Shown: positions 1 to 13,811, numbered from the stretch's first letter. The stretch: DNA of 64,000 bases from Baylisascaris procyonis (GCA_037389465.1 JAZARR010000074.1:1426001-1490000), one strand, 5' to 3'. The notes: generated by a model from the letters alone, not told the origin. Translations and numbers: made by a program.

Positions 1-409
1 GTAATGTGGAAAAATGAGGAGGAATAGAGAAATTAAGAAGTAAATTGGCTACAAGAACGCATTCGCTGAATTTGAAATCAACATTGGTAATATGTTCAAT
101 TCTATGCCGATCATCACAGAGTAGAATATATGCAGCATCAAAGCGTGAATTAATTTAAAAATATTGCTTCTCAAAAATTTAACTTCCGAATCGTCGTTTT
201 ATGAATGTCGTTTTGAGTATTGAGAGCCATAAGATTCTTTTATCAGGACGATGAAGTAGATTGAGCATAAAATATCGTTGAGCAGATTTCTTGGCTTTAT
301 CATCATCAGTGACAGAGTTGATGAAATGACGACATAACGAAGTAATAGTGAACTTTGTTGATAGCACATTTAAAAGAGAGTACTACCGTGACTAATAGAA
401 CTATTGCAG

Positions 410-772
410 GCTTATCTTTGATGTGCATGCAATGTGATCGCCGGGGTGGATGGTATTCACCAAGAGCAAATGAGAAAGCGATCGAACGTTGTCAGCTTGG
501 TTTATTGCAACCGACTAGATGCTTGAATGCATCGGCTACACATTGCATTCTCAGTTACTATAGAAAGGGCCTCGAATCAAGTATGTCATTGCAAATCTTT
601 ATCTCTTACGAATGTTTCTTATCCTATTAATTTGAATCCTCCCTCGTTGACCCTCCCTTTCCCTTGCACCTCTTTCCAATCAGAACAAGCTAAACCACGA
701 TCTGAAGATGATCATGTCATCACATATCACCCTATTGCAGCCACCTATTGCAGTACAGGACGTGCAGAATAG
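410..772 (+). CDS. Two 3' exons of a small Cys-rich, possibly Ly6/three-finger-like protein (5' end outside window)
   Basis: Exon 410-580 follows an ATTGCAG acceptor and ends at TCAA|GTATGTC; exon 684-772 follows TTTCCAATCAG and ends in TAG. Both junctions are phase 1, so the reading frame joins cleanly. The 57-codon internal exon begins with a CxxC pair (residues CMQC), then has a Cys before a QLG motif, one in PTRC and one in THC; a last Cys lies in YCSTGRAE near the end. Such spacing of a CxxC and a few later Cys is seen in nematode Ly6/uPAR-like secreted proteins, but the pattern is not diagnostic. No signal peptide or first exon is visible in bases 1-409, so the start presumably lies to the left. 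Exon structure is moderately supported; the family call is a guess. Confidence 0.4.
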
Positions 773-1325
773 TGACGTCGATGACGATGTGCATTATTTA
801 GCCACTCTGTTCCCACTTTTTACAGGTTTATATCCTCAATAGGCATGACAGCGATGTGCTATCTCATTAAACATAAACTTAGGTAGCATTATGGGTTAAG
901 GTTTTAAACTTTGGTAAGCGTTTTTGCGGTCTGATAGTAAAGGCACGCCGGAAAATTTGTCTTTTTTAGGAATACTTTGGAAGCACTTCATTCAAACAAA
1001 ATACGAGTGCGTTAGGGCGCACACGTTATTATTTGCCACAGTTTATGAAGCACATTATCTATTAGCACATTTTAAAAAACATGTATCATGACATCTGTTA
1101 TGGCTCGTTTTGCCATTTTTATACGTTTTATTGAATCCCTCTGCAGAAGCATTTTATGGCGATGTCGCGTTTTCGTGTACGCGTGCTTTTGTGCCTATCT
1201 TTTTGTCTATCATGTGGTTTCAACTCAGTACTACGACGCTAGAGTTAGGAATTGCTGATATAACTGCGTTATGAAGTGATCATTTATGCCAACCACCTCT
1301 AATATCTGTAGGTAAGGACTAGAGA

Positions 1326-1343
1326 ATATATATATATATATAT

Positions 1344-1425
<82 letters not shown>
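1326..1425. repeat. Compound (TA)n-(TC)n-(TA)n microsatellite
   Basis: A (TA) tract of about 22 bases runs into about 36 bases of (CT) and then into a second (TA) tract of about 42 bases. Both halves are uninterrupted. Confidence 0.95.
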
Positions 1426-1429
<4 letters not shown>

Positions 1430-4400
1430 TAAGTTATAGAAGCATGATTTAGCGAATTTATGATTTATTGGTGACCTATAAAAGTAATCGGCCAAGAGAA
1501 AGGAATGCAAAAAATACATATCATGCCAATGCTAAGTTATGAAATAATTTAAAAACATTTTCTTCGATTCTATTACATAGATTGTTTCAAAAGTGTTGAC
1601 AGTCACTATTGTGAAATGTTGCTTTCTTGAATAATGGCTACAACAATTTGCTATCGATCCTCTTCCTTTAAATTGAGAGTGTTCTTTTTCTGAAGCACCA
1701 CACTCCAAATAAAACGATTTACGTTTATTGAGTTTCCATGGAGAGTGCAAAGGTGAAACAATTTTCTCATTTTGTTTCTCAATGGAATATTTAACAATGC
1801 ACAATTCGAATTGTCACAAAAAGTTCTCAGAATTGGAATGCAACGCATTCGCATAATAATAGTTTCTACGATTGTTTATTGATTGATTTTTTATCCTTAT
1901 AGTGAATTATAAAATAATTTTTGGTTACTCTCATTGTCATAGTAATAAATTGATGTAATTAATGAAATGAATTTAAATTAGCTTCTATTTTCTCAATTCC
2001 TATCATTGGATTTTTAGATCACCGTTATAAATTTAAAAAACTCTACCCTCTAAAGCGCATTTCCTGATTCATGTGAACTGTCTCAAATTGGAGATATATC
2101 GATAAAGATTTTGCTTCAACAAATGGAATCGTTTACTAATTCCTCGATCCAGGAAACGATTGTTTTTTTTTTTATTTTGAAAGAAGAGATTCTGAGTTTT
2201 TCGATTCGGCTTTGAGCTTCTTCGAAAGCCTTAAATCATTCTGCCACCAACCACCCTTAGAATTTTTTTAGAAGTAACTAATGAGTGTTTCCGATATAAA
2301 AGCTAGAATATTCAAATCAGAATGAAGTTAAGCAAGATGTTCTTGAACATAAGTGGTTGTTTAAAGAAATTCAAATTGCTAGCTTCAAATAGCTAATCAC
2401 TTAACTAAATTCACCATTGGTGCATATATCATAAGATGAGCATCCTTTTGTTTCTAATTCAAAAGGGGAACATTTTTGATAGATTCTACACCTCTAATAA
2501 TTAATATTAAACAAATGAAAAATCCTTTAAGAGACCGAATTCCAAACCGTTTTAAAGGGATTAAAGAATTCTCATCGATTTTCCTATGTTGGTGATTTCA
2601 GATATTCTAATATCAGATTAATGGACATTAAATTTGTCTCATTTGCTGCTATTTAGCTTTTATTTTCAGTAGAACGTTGAGGAAAATTTTATTAATAAAA
2701 GAAGTGTCTCGATTTTTTAAATCTCATATGAGGTCTCATTTACATATTTGAAGACATGAAGAAATAAGTTTTTTTTATTTATGTTGATTCCAAAATTTAT
2801 GCCAAATAAGTTTTTTCAAATAAACCATTTTCCAACTTTGGCCATAACTCAGAAAAAAAAACACCAACAAGCTCTAAAGTTTGCATAATTCGTGATGGGA
2901 TTTAACTGACCGACGTTCAAGATGGACGCACCATTTAAGCAAAAGCATATATTGTTGCTGATGGAGAACACTAACGAAACGATCGGCAAGTAATACAGCT
3001 AACTAATACCTAATCTATGGCCATTAGTCTATTGATTTATCGTATGTTTTGATGATATTTGCATATTTTATCGATTGCTCTTATGAAATCTTTTAACTTT
3101 TAAACTAAATTCACTTTTATTAATGTGTATCATTTCAATATTCATTTTTGACTACTTAATGTTGAGGAGATTTAGAGGAGTTACTAATAAGTGGAAGAAA
3201 TATGAATGAAGCCTTAAAAAAAGAAATGGGATATCTCTGAAGCAGTTATTTTTGAAGCGGAAGAGAACAGCTCGAAGTAAAACAAAGTGGACACTTCAGC
3301 ACCATATTGATTGACTGTTTCGTATGGGAAAAATTGAAAATAAGAAAACAACTTAAACAATCTTTGAATAAATTCTCTACCATACGTTTCTCAACGTGCT
3401 ACTTTTTTTGTCATTTGAAAATTAAAATCTTAGATTTATTCAGATAACTTCTGTCTTATAGATTTTCACCTCGTATATTTTAACCCACACGATATCTGTA
3501 TGTCTCTCAGTGTGTCTGTCTGTTTGTCCGTTCTTTTGTTTGAACATTTGTAAAGCGGGAAAGCTTTTATGTCATGTATTTTCTACATCCTTGATCGAGT
3601 TCATGTTTTTATTTTCGTTCACCTTCGGTTTAGTTGCAAGCGCGAAAAGATTAATTCGCTTGAACAACGGGAAGAAAACAAATTTTCGGCTCGGGAATAG
3701 CGCCCTTATTCCACTGCAAACGTGATCGCTGAACATATTTGATCACTTCTGAGTATTTATCTGATCGGTTCCTTTTGGCGGAATTACAAAAAAAGCATCC
3801 ATCCTGTTGACTTCACTAATATTTTCACATTTTCGAATGGAGTGTTTCATGAAGAGAATTTCTTTCCGTGAATAAATCACCTATCTCTTAGAAATTACTC
3901 TTCTTTTGCAAAAAAAAATTATATTTGGAAAAATTTTTGCCGAATTAGTGAAATAGAGCATAAAACGGACTGGTTGCTTTGTGCTCTTTCGCATTTTTGA
4001 AAAATTACATTTGAGGATAGCACTGCGATGACATTGTCTGTCGTTTGCATAAATAAAGGCGATCGTCCACTCTCTGAGGACGAATGTTTTTGGCAGCAAA
4101 ATGCTCAAAAAAATGTCCTTCAACAACGCAGTGAAAAAAAAAGAGAGGAAAGAAGCAATTGACATAATCACCACAAAGCATTCTTCACTGACACTTCTTA
4201 CGCATGAAGAAAGTAATTTTCTTTAAAAGTTTTAGGTCCTGCATAAGGTGCTCGAGGGAGAGGGGGTGAATGACGTTGAGTTGCACTGAGTAGAGGAAAA
4301 GTCATTTGGGAAGGAAGTGAGATGCGTTGATGTAATGAATATGGCCTTTTTTCTACTCTCTTTTCAAGCTTGAAAAAACAATTTATCTTAGTCATTTTAC

Positions 4401-5152
4401 TTATCTATTTATTTTTTGAAGAATGTTGACTTCTTGGATTCGATTATCGTAGATCCTTTCGATGAAGTTCAAAAAACATATTCCCTCTGTCACCTTTTCG
4501 CTTTTTTGAATGGGTTCATTGAGGGAATCATGATTCAATAATAACTCTTTGATTTATTGCCAATGAAATCCGATCCTATAAAAGAAAAGTATTTCGCATA
4601 AAAGAAAAATATTCACATAGATTGTTGAAATAAATTTCAAATATTCGAAGTAATACTTATTCATTTGCAATAAATCTTTAAAAAATAGGAAATGGATGAA
4701 ATTAAAATGAAACGGAAATATTCTCGTTTGTTAATAAAATGCAAAATGATTCTCATATTTGATCATCTTTAATCAAACATATATTTAGTTATTACTTGTT
4801 ATAGTAGCTTAAGATTGTTGTTATTGCCCACGAGAGACAATTAGAGTGTAAGGAATTTTGCGCATCCAATTTATTCTAATAATCCGTTTGCAAGTTTCAT
4901 TTAGCTGACAAGTGTTGCCATAATAGGGTTTGAGTTGGGTGATCAATTTATTGGTTCCCGCGGGGTGGCAACCTATCGAAGCCTCTTTCATGCCGCTTTA
5001 ATTAGCCTACCCACTTTCACACATACGATATCAAATTCTCATGCCCATAACAATGTCCTTGAATAGCGTAAAATTACGATGAAATGAAGCTTAAAAGAAA
5101 CTTATGCTGTAAGGCTTAAAAACTTCAAGTTAAGAGAAGCATAGTAACTCAA

Positions 5153-5182
5153 TTATGCTTCTATTTTAGAATAGAAGCATAA
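5153..5182. repeat. Perfect 13-bp hairpin with TTAG loop
   Basis: TTATGCTTCTATT at 5153-5165 is the exact reverse complement of AATAGAAGCATAA at 5170-5182, with a 4-base loop. No following T-run or neighbouring gene indicates a function. Confidence 0.7.
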
Positions 5183-8100
5183 GCGTAAAAAGCTTTAGGG
5201 TGGTATATTTCAAAAATATTTGCTAACAATAATGCGTATTAGCAGCCAGTCATCAAAAATTCATAGAGATGAATTCTTCAAATATTCGTAACTTCACATC
5301 CGCTCGACATGGTCAACAGAGGTGAATAACGGTCATTTTAATAACTATTGACATTTAGTATATCTGCATGGAATTCGACATTAACTATTACTATATAGTT
5401 CTAAGAATGGACTTATTTAATCCAACGATTGTTTCATTTAATGCATTCAATTCGACTAATTGCATTTTTCTTATAAAAGAGTTCATTAAATCGGTTCAAA
5501 AAATGTATTTTTACTACAAAAGTTTTCCAAGCATATTGTATGGTTGCAGAAAAGGTCATCACGGAAAGGCGATGTGGCACAATAGAGGATATAAGTGGAT
5601 GTACTCTATATAAATCCTCACGAAAGGTTTGTATTTGTATTTCAGTTTGCAACGATTTGAACATATTTCTTCCTCAAAACCTCGATAAGAAGGTCAGAAA
5701 TTGTCACTAAGTAAATATTGTGAAGAACTGTTTCAAATCAAACTAAGAAGTGAGCTAAATTGATCAATAAGATAGATGCGCATTTTTGCACAAAAGTAAG
5801 ATTATTCATTAGACAACAACAATTGATAGTCTTGGATTTGATACTTTAAGCGACAACTCGATCTGCGTAAGTATCGGAGAGATAGAAATGTGTATTCGAA
5901 TCCATTCTATGGAGGACTTAACAACTATTGGAATATTGGAACAATTGAATTCAGCAGTTAGTGTTAACAAGGTGAATTCAGCAAAATTGTTCAGGTAGTT
6001 GAGGTGCACCCATAAGTACTTCGAGAATCCACGGCGTTTTTTTTTTTTTTTTTGATAGCGCTCATCAGATTCCAGTTCCCTCTCTTTCATTTTCGATATC
6101 GTTCATCAGTTTGTCCAATAATTTCCCGCTTCGATTCAAGCTTACCTACAGTAATTTCCTATGCACACCTATGTTTACATGCAAGATGATTGACTTGTTA
6201 ATGAGCTCTTGTAAAAATTTGCGAAAAGAATATAAATTTGCGTTTTATTGACAGCCGCCTGCTTGCGCACATACTTTCACTTCAGATATGCTCAAATTTT
6301 TTATAGATACGTCATTTAATTGGGAACGAGCAAATGTCTCCAAAGCGTGAATCGACAACATTCGTTGAGGTATGTGTCGACGGTTGCAGAGGTGATAACT
6401 GTATGGTGAATTCATCCTATCGCTCAGATTTATTTAATATTCTTTTGTTGTTGATATATTTGATTGCTACCAGCTTAATGTGAGCAAACTGCCATGGATT
6501 TTTAATTATGATGATTGTTCTGTGTTCTCGAGAAAAATGGAATAACTTTTTAACGAAAAGCGATGCGATAAGCTTTATAGCATAAGAGTTGACTAATTAC
6601 ATCATATTACGTATAGAATATACTTTGAAAGATTCATATGAATTGAATACTTTAGTGCTCTATATAGGCAAAGAAATCAAGCTGGTTCAAACGTTTCAGG
6701 TGACTTGTGAAATTTTGTTTCGGATTGATTTCTGCGATTATTCTTTCCCCTCTCTTTTCCCTCTTGGCCTCAACCACATAAATTCAATTGAAAATTTTGA
6801 AAAAGATAGTTTAATTCTTGGTAATATCAGAAAAATATGTCATCACATCTTAAAATGTGCACTTCGAAAAGAATGCATGAAGGATTTGACGAAAGGAAGT
6901 AGATAATTCGTTAAATGCAATAGAAGGAAAATATCGAAAAGATAAATCAACTAATACAGGATTGCGTTATGGGATGCACTAAAAATTCGGATCAGTGCGG
7001 TCTCCTAGTTGTGTTCCACTTTTAACACATAATGATATACCTATGCTTTTTTGATGGAATTGACACACAATATTTCCAGGAACGTTTTCAAAGAAACGTA
7101 TGCGCAACGAATTTACACAAAAAGAACCTGTCCCTAATGCAAACAAACATTTCTACAAAAATCACTGCTAATTCTGAAATTATCGACAGCTCTATCAGAT
7201 GATGTCATCGATGTAAAAGAAGGAAAGAGTAGAAACGCTGAAATGATTGTTTAGAAAACTATGCAGAAAGGCTTTTTACATTTCCAGTAATATGCTACAT
7301 CATAAGGAAGTTAGATAACTATTAGACTATTAGACTATTAGAATGATTATTGACTAATCCAATAAAAACGAATAATCGAAATTATCCACATAAGGACAAC
7401 GTCTTACTTCCGATGTGTCACAAAGCTCATTGCTATGAAAACTGCTGACTAATTTGCGCTATGACGGTATATATTTGGATACTGATCATACGCATCCATG
7501 TTGCATGTCTTGCTAGAGAAATACGCCAGTTGACGTATGTTCAATAAGCCACGAAAGCAAATCTGTTTATACCACCTCACGTGCAATTTTCTCTTATTAT
7601 GCTATGCATATTGTTAGGTGACAAAACATGGCTCTAACTTTAAAGTTAATATTCCATGATATGGATAGAGATTAGTAATAAAGCACATAACAATTGACTA
7701 GAAACTACAATTTATAAAAAGAGCTTGCAGGTAGAGCGTAATAGATATTGCGAACTTTCTTTTTCATTCCATTAAAGAACGAGATTGCGGTTTCTTTGAT
7801 CGAACTTCATAGGGTATTTCTTCGTTTTCTATGTGGCCTGCGACAACGTTATCTGTAATCCGTCAGTATGATAGCAACTTAAGCTGATGCACAAAGAAAT
7901 TCCACAACGATAGCGGACATGCTGCTCATATTTGATCGCGAACCTCGTGAAATAAAGAGTCCTAAGTTCAACTTACTGCAGCCTTTTGAACTCCGTGAAA
8001 AAATTCCTGAGTTCGACATGCTACAGGAACTGAATTTCTTAAAATAAGGAGCATAAGACCTGATTTACTGCAACTTTATATAATCATTTCGGGTATCTAA

Positions 8101-8599
8101 ATATTACATATTCTGATTATTTTAAAGTTCTGGACTAGAAGAAAATAAATTCATGTCTATCAGAGGATACCGCATCATACAATTGATAAAAGGAAGAATT
8201 TTTAGTTTTGGAATAGTGAAAATATGATATGAATTGCCCACAGAAATATTTCGTTGCCCATAGTAATGAAATATTCGAAGTAAATTATTTATCCATTCAA
8301 TAAGCGACTATAACCTCGACAATTACTTTAGGTACAATTAAATAATTTTTTTAGGTTCCGTTTTTATTAGCTTCACATGTGCAATATTTCCACTTCCATT
8401 CTATTCATTGCTTTTAATCTGTTAAACATATCCGAATACGTAGATCTTTTGATTCTCTTGTTTCGGCGTTTATTGTTCATTTGTTGTTATTAAGTTTTTT
8501 ATATGCCTCTTATTTTTATTCACATCATGAATATTAAATATTTCAAGTGCATATGAAATAAATAGTGAAATTATGCAAAAAAAGTTGAAATAAATGTGC

Positions 8600-9020
8600 A
8601 GTTTCTGTGAGTAAAAAATATACGGTCAGACCAGTTTGACCCCACGCAGTTGTTGTTTCGTAAACAAGATCTGTTCGAATGTTAGACTTGGGAAGCTGCA
8701 AAGCCAAAGGACGTGGAAAATTCCCTACGAAGAAGCACAGTATCGGATAACTATATATTGTTGCTTCTCGTATCCTGTTAACTAGCAGACCGCCCAAGAA
8801 GTCTTCGGATGGCATAAGTGACCGAAATATTTCGACCAGCTCGGGAAACAACCGATTTAGTGAGTGTGTTAATCGGTTGGGAATACTGGTTCATTTTTAT
8901 CGGCTGATCTGTTCTGCTTTTATCAGATGCACTATAGCACATGACTCAGAGGGCCAGCCTGGCATTGAACTACAGACTGTTGACACAAATCTGAATGATG
9001 TACCGCTGCGCTATTGAGAC
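8600..9020 (-). mobile_element. tRNA-derived element, SINE-like (head on right, read right to left)
   Basis: On the minus strand the sequence has an A-box (TAGCGCAGCGGTA, 9013-9001) and a B-box (AGTTCAATGCC, 8971-8961) about 42 bases apart, the layout of an RNA polymerase III internal promoter. Between them a 5-bp stem (CAGAT/GTCTG) has an 11-base loop, too large for a working anticodon arm. The A-box resembles that of elongator tRNA-Met or related tRNAs. The next 250-400 bases are GC-richer than their surroundings and could be the body of a SINE; the left boundary is a guess. A single copy in the window cannot prove mobility. Confidence 0.4.
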
Positions 9021-9311
9021 GACGTCAGCTAGCAAACAAAACACTGTATGCAGCGTTCATCCAAGAGATTATATATGCATATATAGCTGCACATGAGAGG
9101 GAATATTAGAAATAGAATGAGAAAAGTGCAGTCAATATTTATGGACAACTGGAAGTAAAATGTACCCTATTATTAACTACGAGTCGCTTTGGAATATTGC
9201 GGCTTCAATCGGCGAATGCAAACTTTCTAAGTTTTTAATAAATGACGGAAAGCATTCATTTGATTAACTTTCATTCATAGTAGTAAACTGCTTCACACTT
9301 CATCACCTCAG

Positions 9312-10434
9312 CTATGACCTATCGCACCTTAAAGAGCGAAATTTAATGTGGACAAGTGGGAGTGGAACGAATGCAAATCTGTTGAGTGAGGTTAAGCAAG
9401 ATGAAAAGCTTGATCATATTCCAACGTTCGGCATTTACTTTATGTTAGCATTCCTTACGCGGCACTTATGCGTTTCAATGGGCAGATCGGTGTTCCTTTC
9501 AAACGATACCACTATAGTTTGCAGTAATAATTAATTAGACGAACATTTCTATATTAAGTACAAAAATCTGTGCATATTTTCAATTACTGCGGTTCAACTG
9601 CATGAAGGTAATGCGCTCCTTCAAAGAACTTTTTTCTTTGAAATAGATTATGGAAATCTTTCTTCCCTCACCTTCTTTCTCGGCTCCTTGGGATTCACTC
9701 GTATATTCCTCTAGCCGAATAGGTTTTTCTCTAATACAGTCTTCTGTTATGTTGCAGCTTTGTCTTTATATGTATGGGTTTGCAATTTTATCGAACTAGC
9801 GCAAATTCCTATTTCTTTTGTTTCAGTGGTGTTGAGAGACTATCGATTGATTGGTTGATGCCTAATAATAGTGCTTCGAATTGTATGCGATGAGTAGTGT
9901 TCGATTGTTGTAATCTCCATATCTTAATCAAGTGCTTCCAAAATACTACTCTTAAAGTTATTTGCGGGGTCTTTCCGGTTTTAGCATCATATTAGTAAAG
10001 TTATTAGAAGTGATGGGATTGAAGAATGCGCCATACTTTTATTTAACTTTATAAAACTTTCCATTAAATCTTCCGTTGTTTTCTTCAATTCCCTTGAAAT
10101 GATGTAAGTATTCGTTGCAATGTATCAGGATTTTCCATCTGTGCATATTAAAAAAAATCAGCAAATTTTTCTGACGTCGCAGCATTATATCATATTGATT
10201 TAAATTTTTCACATTTGTGCTTCGAATTGACTTTCTGCTGGCTGACTCAGTCGCAAAATTTCCACATTTGCAAGAAATTCATTTCATCGCCATATTTGCC
10301 TATTGAAGAAATATCTATTGCTACAGCTTCGAAATACAACTATACTATTTTTTGCAGGCTTTTTGATGTTTTTCGACTTCTTAACTCAAAGAGCCTGACT
10401 AGAAAAGCTGAACATATTTTGAATAATAAGTGCT
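9312..10434 (+). CDS. Candidate multi-exon gene, unidentified (possibly YWTD beta-propeller-like)
   Basis: The best-supported part is the 3' end. Exon 9985-10103 lies between a GGTTTTAG acceptor and a GAT|GTAAGT donor and encodes 39 codons without a stop. It joins in phase 2 to exon 10357-10434 after a TTTTTTGCAG acceptor, which ends NNKC-stop. Two earlier candidate exons are 9312-9393 (after CACCTCAG; contains RNLMWTSGSGT) and 9827-9881 (after TTTGTTTCAG; contains GVERLSIDWL). The last two motifs recall YWTD/LDL-receptor class B repeats, in which a W-T-x-x-x-T strand pairs with an I-D-W strand. The phases of the two earlier exons do not join directly to each other or to 9985, so further exons must exist or one is spurious. 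Confidence 0.3.
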
Positions 10435-11387
10435 AAAAATTTTATCAGAAATTTGGCAGTGATAAGCCGTTGAGAATTTTTTTTTTGCTTTATGATTGTA
10501 TCATGAAATGTTGTGCATTTCAACATAATGCAATGACATTTATTACTTTTCTTTCGTTCTTGCTCTGAACGAATAAGTTCGCGTTTGTCCAGAATTCATT
10601 CTTAAAGATTCATCATTAAGCGGACGAGATTTCCTGAAAAAAGACCACTTTATAGCATGTGCGATCTCTGGATTAACTAACGATAGGATATTAGTGGGGA
10701 AAGGATGCACAGGAAGTGGACGCGTATTCTTTAAGCTTTCTCCTCATCGGTTATTTGCGACATCTTTGTGAATTTATTGTCTAAATTTAAGGTTGGTTAT
10801 GGTCCTACTCGTTTGAGCTTATTCTAAGTAGGCACAAAATTATGCTTTGTTCTTTCCTCATATCTCGTACTTCTCTTTAGGCCTTAGATTTTACAAATGG
10901 AGAATGCGTTTCTTAAATGGTAGTCATATTCATTAAAAAAAGGATATGCGCACACCTTTCGTTAAAATGATTTAAGTGCTTCTTAGCAACATCATGAATT
11001 TTTCACTTAGTATTTGATGAACTATTCCTTTTTGGGTATTCAACAAGCTTTGAAGCGCTTTTAAAAGGTACTATTGACAATAACTCCAACGGATGGCCAT
11101 ACATCTACCCGCTGTTATCGAATAGCAAAAGTTCTTGTTTCACAGGATTAACCCCATATTGTCGAAAGTTGCCTATAGTTCTCAGAAGCTGCGACTTTGA
11201 CCACTGAGAAGGCGCACTTTTTTTGCTTACATCCTCTTTCCATATAAGAATATTTGATGGCATAAATTATGTGCTTTTCATACAGGAACATCACTGATCT
11301 TAGCATAGGTGGATAAGCTTGGCCAAATCGGCAAGTTTTTTTCCAGCAAAAGCTGGCAGTATCGTTTCTAGTGGAAGAACGAAACAG
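10435..11387. other. Intergenic, no gene seen
   Basis: AT-rich sequence between the candidate + gene and the 3' end of the ShKT gene. I see no supported exon, repeat or RNA here. Confidence 0.5.
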
Positions 11388-13790
11388 TTAAGACGTACTT
11401 TTTCCGGGGCATTTACCACAGGTCCATGGGCATGTTTCGTTAAGGAAAACGCTGAATTGAGGCTTTTCGCAAAAAGCGCTCAACGATTCGCAATCCTTGC
11501 GATCCTTATCCTCACATCCAGGAGGCCCCTTATAGAGGCAAAGACCACATGTTGCAGAGCAACCTTGAGCAGCATTGTTCATATCGCTCGTGCAAAAACC
11601 GTGCAATTTTTCGAGTTCGCACACTGAAATCCTTCATTTAAGCGAAGGATTATATAATTGGATATGTGACAGTCTTGACCTACGGTACCATTACCAATGT
11701 TATTTCCAGCTGCCAGCAATAAGCGATGAGTATTCAAACGAAAGAACGTTACCTCAGTCACGAATATGGAAGTTTATTGAATGTAAAGTAGGGAAAGATC
11801 GGATGTAAAAATTTGTCAATTATAGGTAGTAAGTAGACTTCGTATTTGTTATCAACAACCAGGTGGTTTCCTAAATGATGCGAAATAAACTTTCTGATTA
11901 TAATTCTTGAGGCTTGAGTACTCGTAAGATAGAGGCCTCCTCTGTATCATATGCGTGTTTCTCGTCCTTAAAAAACTTACCGTTTATGATAGATATGCAT
12001 TCGTGCTTATGATAAATTTTTAGCAAAATTCAGATATGGCCATGACAGTGGACTTTGATAGCCAGTTTCTGAGAGAATGCAAATAGCTTGGAATTTTGAG
12101 ACTAAGACCAAGGGAACGACGATAAGATATGAGCGGAATTCTGCACAGATGATCCGGCTTCAAGTTGTGCGAGTCTTTGATGCCCTTCACTACTGATCAC
12201 CATCATCGTTCTGGCTATACACAGGATGTAATATTTGAGAGAAACTCGCCAATGAATGGGCGAACGAAAATTTTCACGACAACTCTATTAACTTTTGCTG
12301 CAAATCGACAAATTAGCATGAATATGAAAGAGTGACCATTCAGCGATACAGGCACTCCACGTCATGCTCAACCCCACAACACATGAAGAGGTTACTGAAA
12401 CAGTACAACCCAAAACCATTTTCTCGTACGTTTTATATTAAGTAAGACCGATGGACAGAACTTATGGCTAGGATGGACAAAGCTTTGAAAAATCGAAGCT
12501 TCGAAGTTTCGCCTCTTCACTGGCTTTGTAAAATGCACGCTAGGTTCTCAATACAATAAAAGAAGATACATAAGAAAATATTGCCTAAAGGCTGCAAGCA
12601 CAATGACGCATCAACTGTTGCTATCTTAGCCTGATTAGAATGTACAGAAGTGGTTTCTTAGCCGCAACGGTGTTATAAACAATAACTGCTGCGAATCTTA
12701 GCATTCCTTCAGTTGCTTTTAACCGAAACCAGTGAAAGGGTGAATTGCTAAAATTTAAATAAACTCGAGAAATAGACTTTCTTTGTGGGGAAATCAAAAC
12801 AATGGAGGAAGCAAGAGCTTCAGTCGTAACAAAATTGTGGGAATTCGATTATTCTATTATGCTATAAATCCGAGGATATCATCTAGGAGGGTTTTGAACT
12901 GAACGGAGCTTATTCATATGATTTTAAGCGTAATTAGGTTTGAATAACTGAACCATAATAGCCCCTCGACGGAAACAACGTAAATGCAGGTTTTCGTGAG
13001 CCGCAAGGAAAAAAGGTCGCTATGGGCAAAGTTCGACAACCATAATAGCCTTGAATCCAAAGTTTTTCGTCACCTCTATAAAGTTGAAACATTACTAGAA
13101 TATCAGGTTTTGCATTATTATAACGGTAATTTCTCACCATTTTGACCAATAGTGTCTGCAGAATCTGAGCAATTATATTCTGGTATATTGCAGCACATTG
13201 AGGCACTTTTTGTACAAAGTTTGTTCAGTTCAGTAAGTGCGCTTTTATCGTCACCAGTCACCTGCTGTAGCTCTGGAAGCCTGAAATCTCTTTTCGATAT
13301 GCAAGTTTAAGCTTAACCTACAAATCGTAATTTAAAAAATTTTGATTCCTTTAACTTACGAAAGCAGTCGGCGAGATGGAGTTATAGCTTCCGCTTTTTC
13401 AATGTTTTTAAATATCTTGGATGGTTTCACAATCACCAATAACAAAACCCTTTTGAAACCATCGCTCTTTCTCAGCATGAACCTAGCGTCGAAAAGGCAA
13501 TCTGATCTGGTTGCGCTGAGAAGCATTGTGCACCTTGCAGCAAAAATTGTTTATCATTATTGCTTCATCCACCGAAATGCACCGGCCCAAAGCTAACAAA
13601 AACGCTTCTGAAATGAACCTCACCTGCCAGGCGCGAAAAGAAAGTTGCATATGAGGTCGCTCTTAGTCTCATCGCCCGAAACCAAAAGATTCGGGCAGCT
13701 TCCTCCGTTTTGGGTGCATTTGCTCCATTCTTGGGCAGCGCTAAGTGAGGCTAACGCCACAACAGTGAGCACCGGAATGCTTGAGAGCAT
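11388..13790 (-). CDS. Secreted protein with two ShKT domains, complete, three exons
   Basis: Coding exons are 13790-13624, 13280-13138 and 11623-11388, giving 181 residues. Junction phases are 2 and 1 and each joins in frame (AG+G, G+TG); donors are AG|GTGAGG and TG|GTGAGA, both acceptors end TTTCAG. A signal peptide covers about residues 1-19 (MLSSIPVLTVVALASLSAA). Residues 20-80 form a Cys-containing region (C at 25, 32, 48, 67, 74 and 75) that I do not recognise. The first ShKT domain starts with CSDSADTIGQNVC near the end of exon 2 and ends CSATCGLC in exon 3, so it spans the intron. The second runs from CEDKDRKDC to CPWTCGKC. ShKT domains, named for a sea-anemone potassium-channel toxin, are abundant in nematode secreted proteins. 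There is no third domain and no catalytic domain. The start is fixed by the signal peptide, 22 bases after a CATTTCAG acceptor. Confidence 0.85.
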
Positions 13791-13811
13791 CCTACGCGAC
13801 TTCTTCTATAC

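Larger units (their letters stand above)
773..9311. other. AT-rich stretch, no gene I can support
   Basis: About 8.5 kb with frequent stops in all frames. It holds the compound microsatellite at 1326-1425, a 13-bp hairpin at 5153-5182, a short ACTATTAGA triplication near 7318-7345, and the tRNA-derived element at 8600-9020. Open frames up to about 105 codons (for example 6589-6906 on +) lack convincing splice sites or recognisable motifs. Confidence 0.5.
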
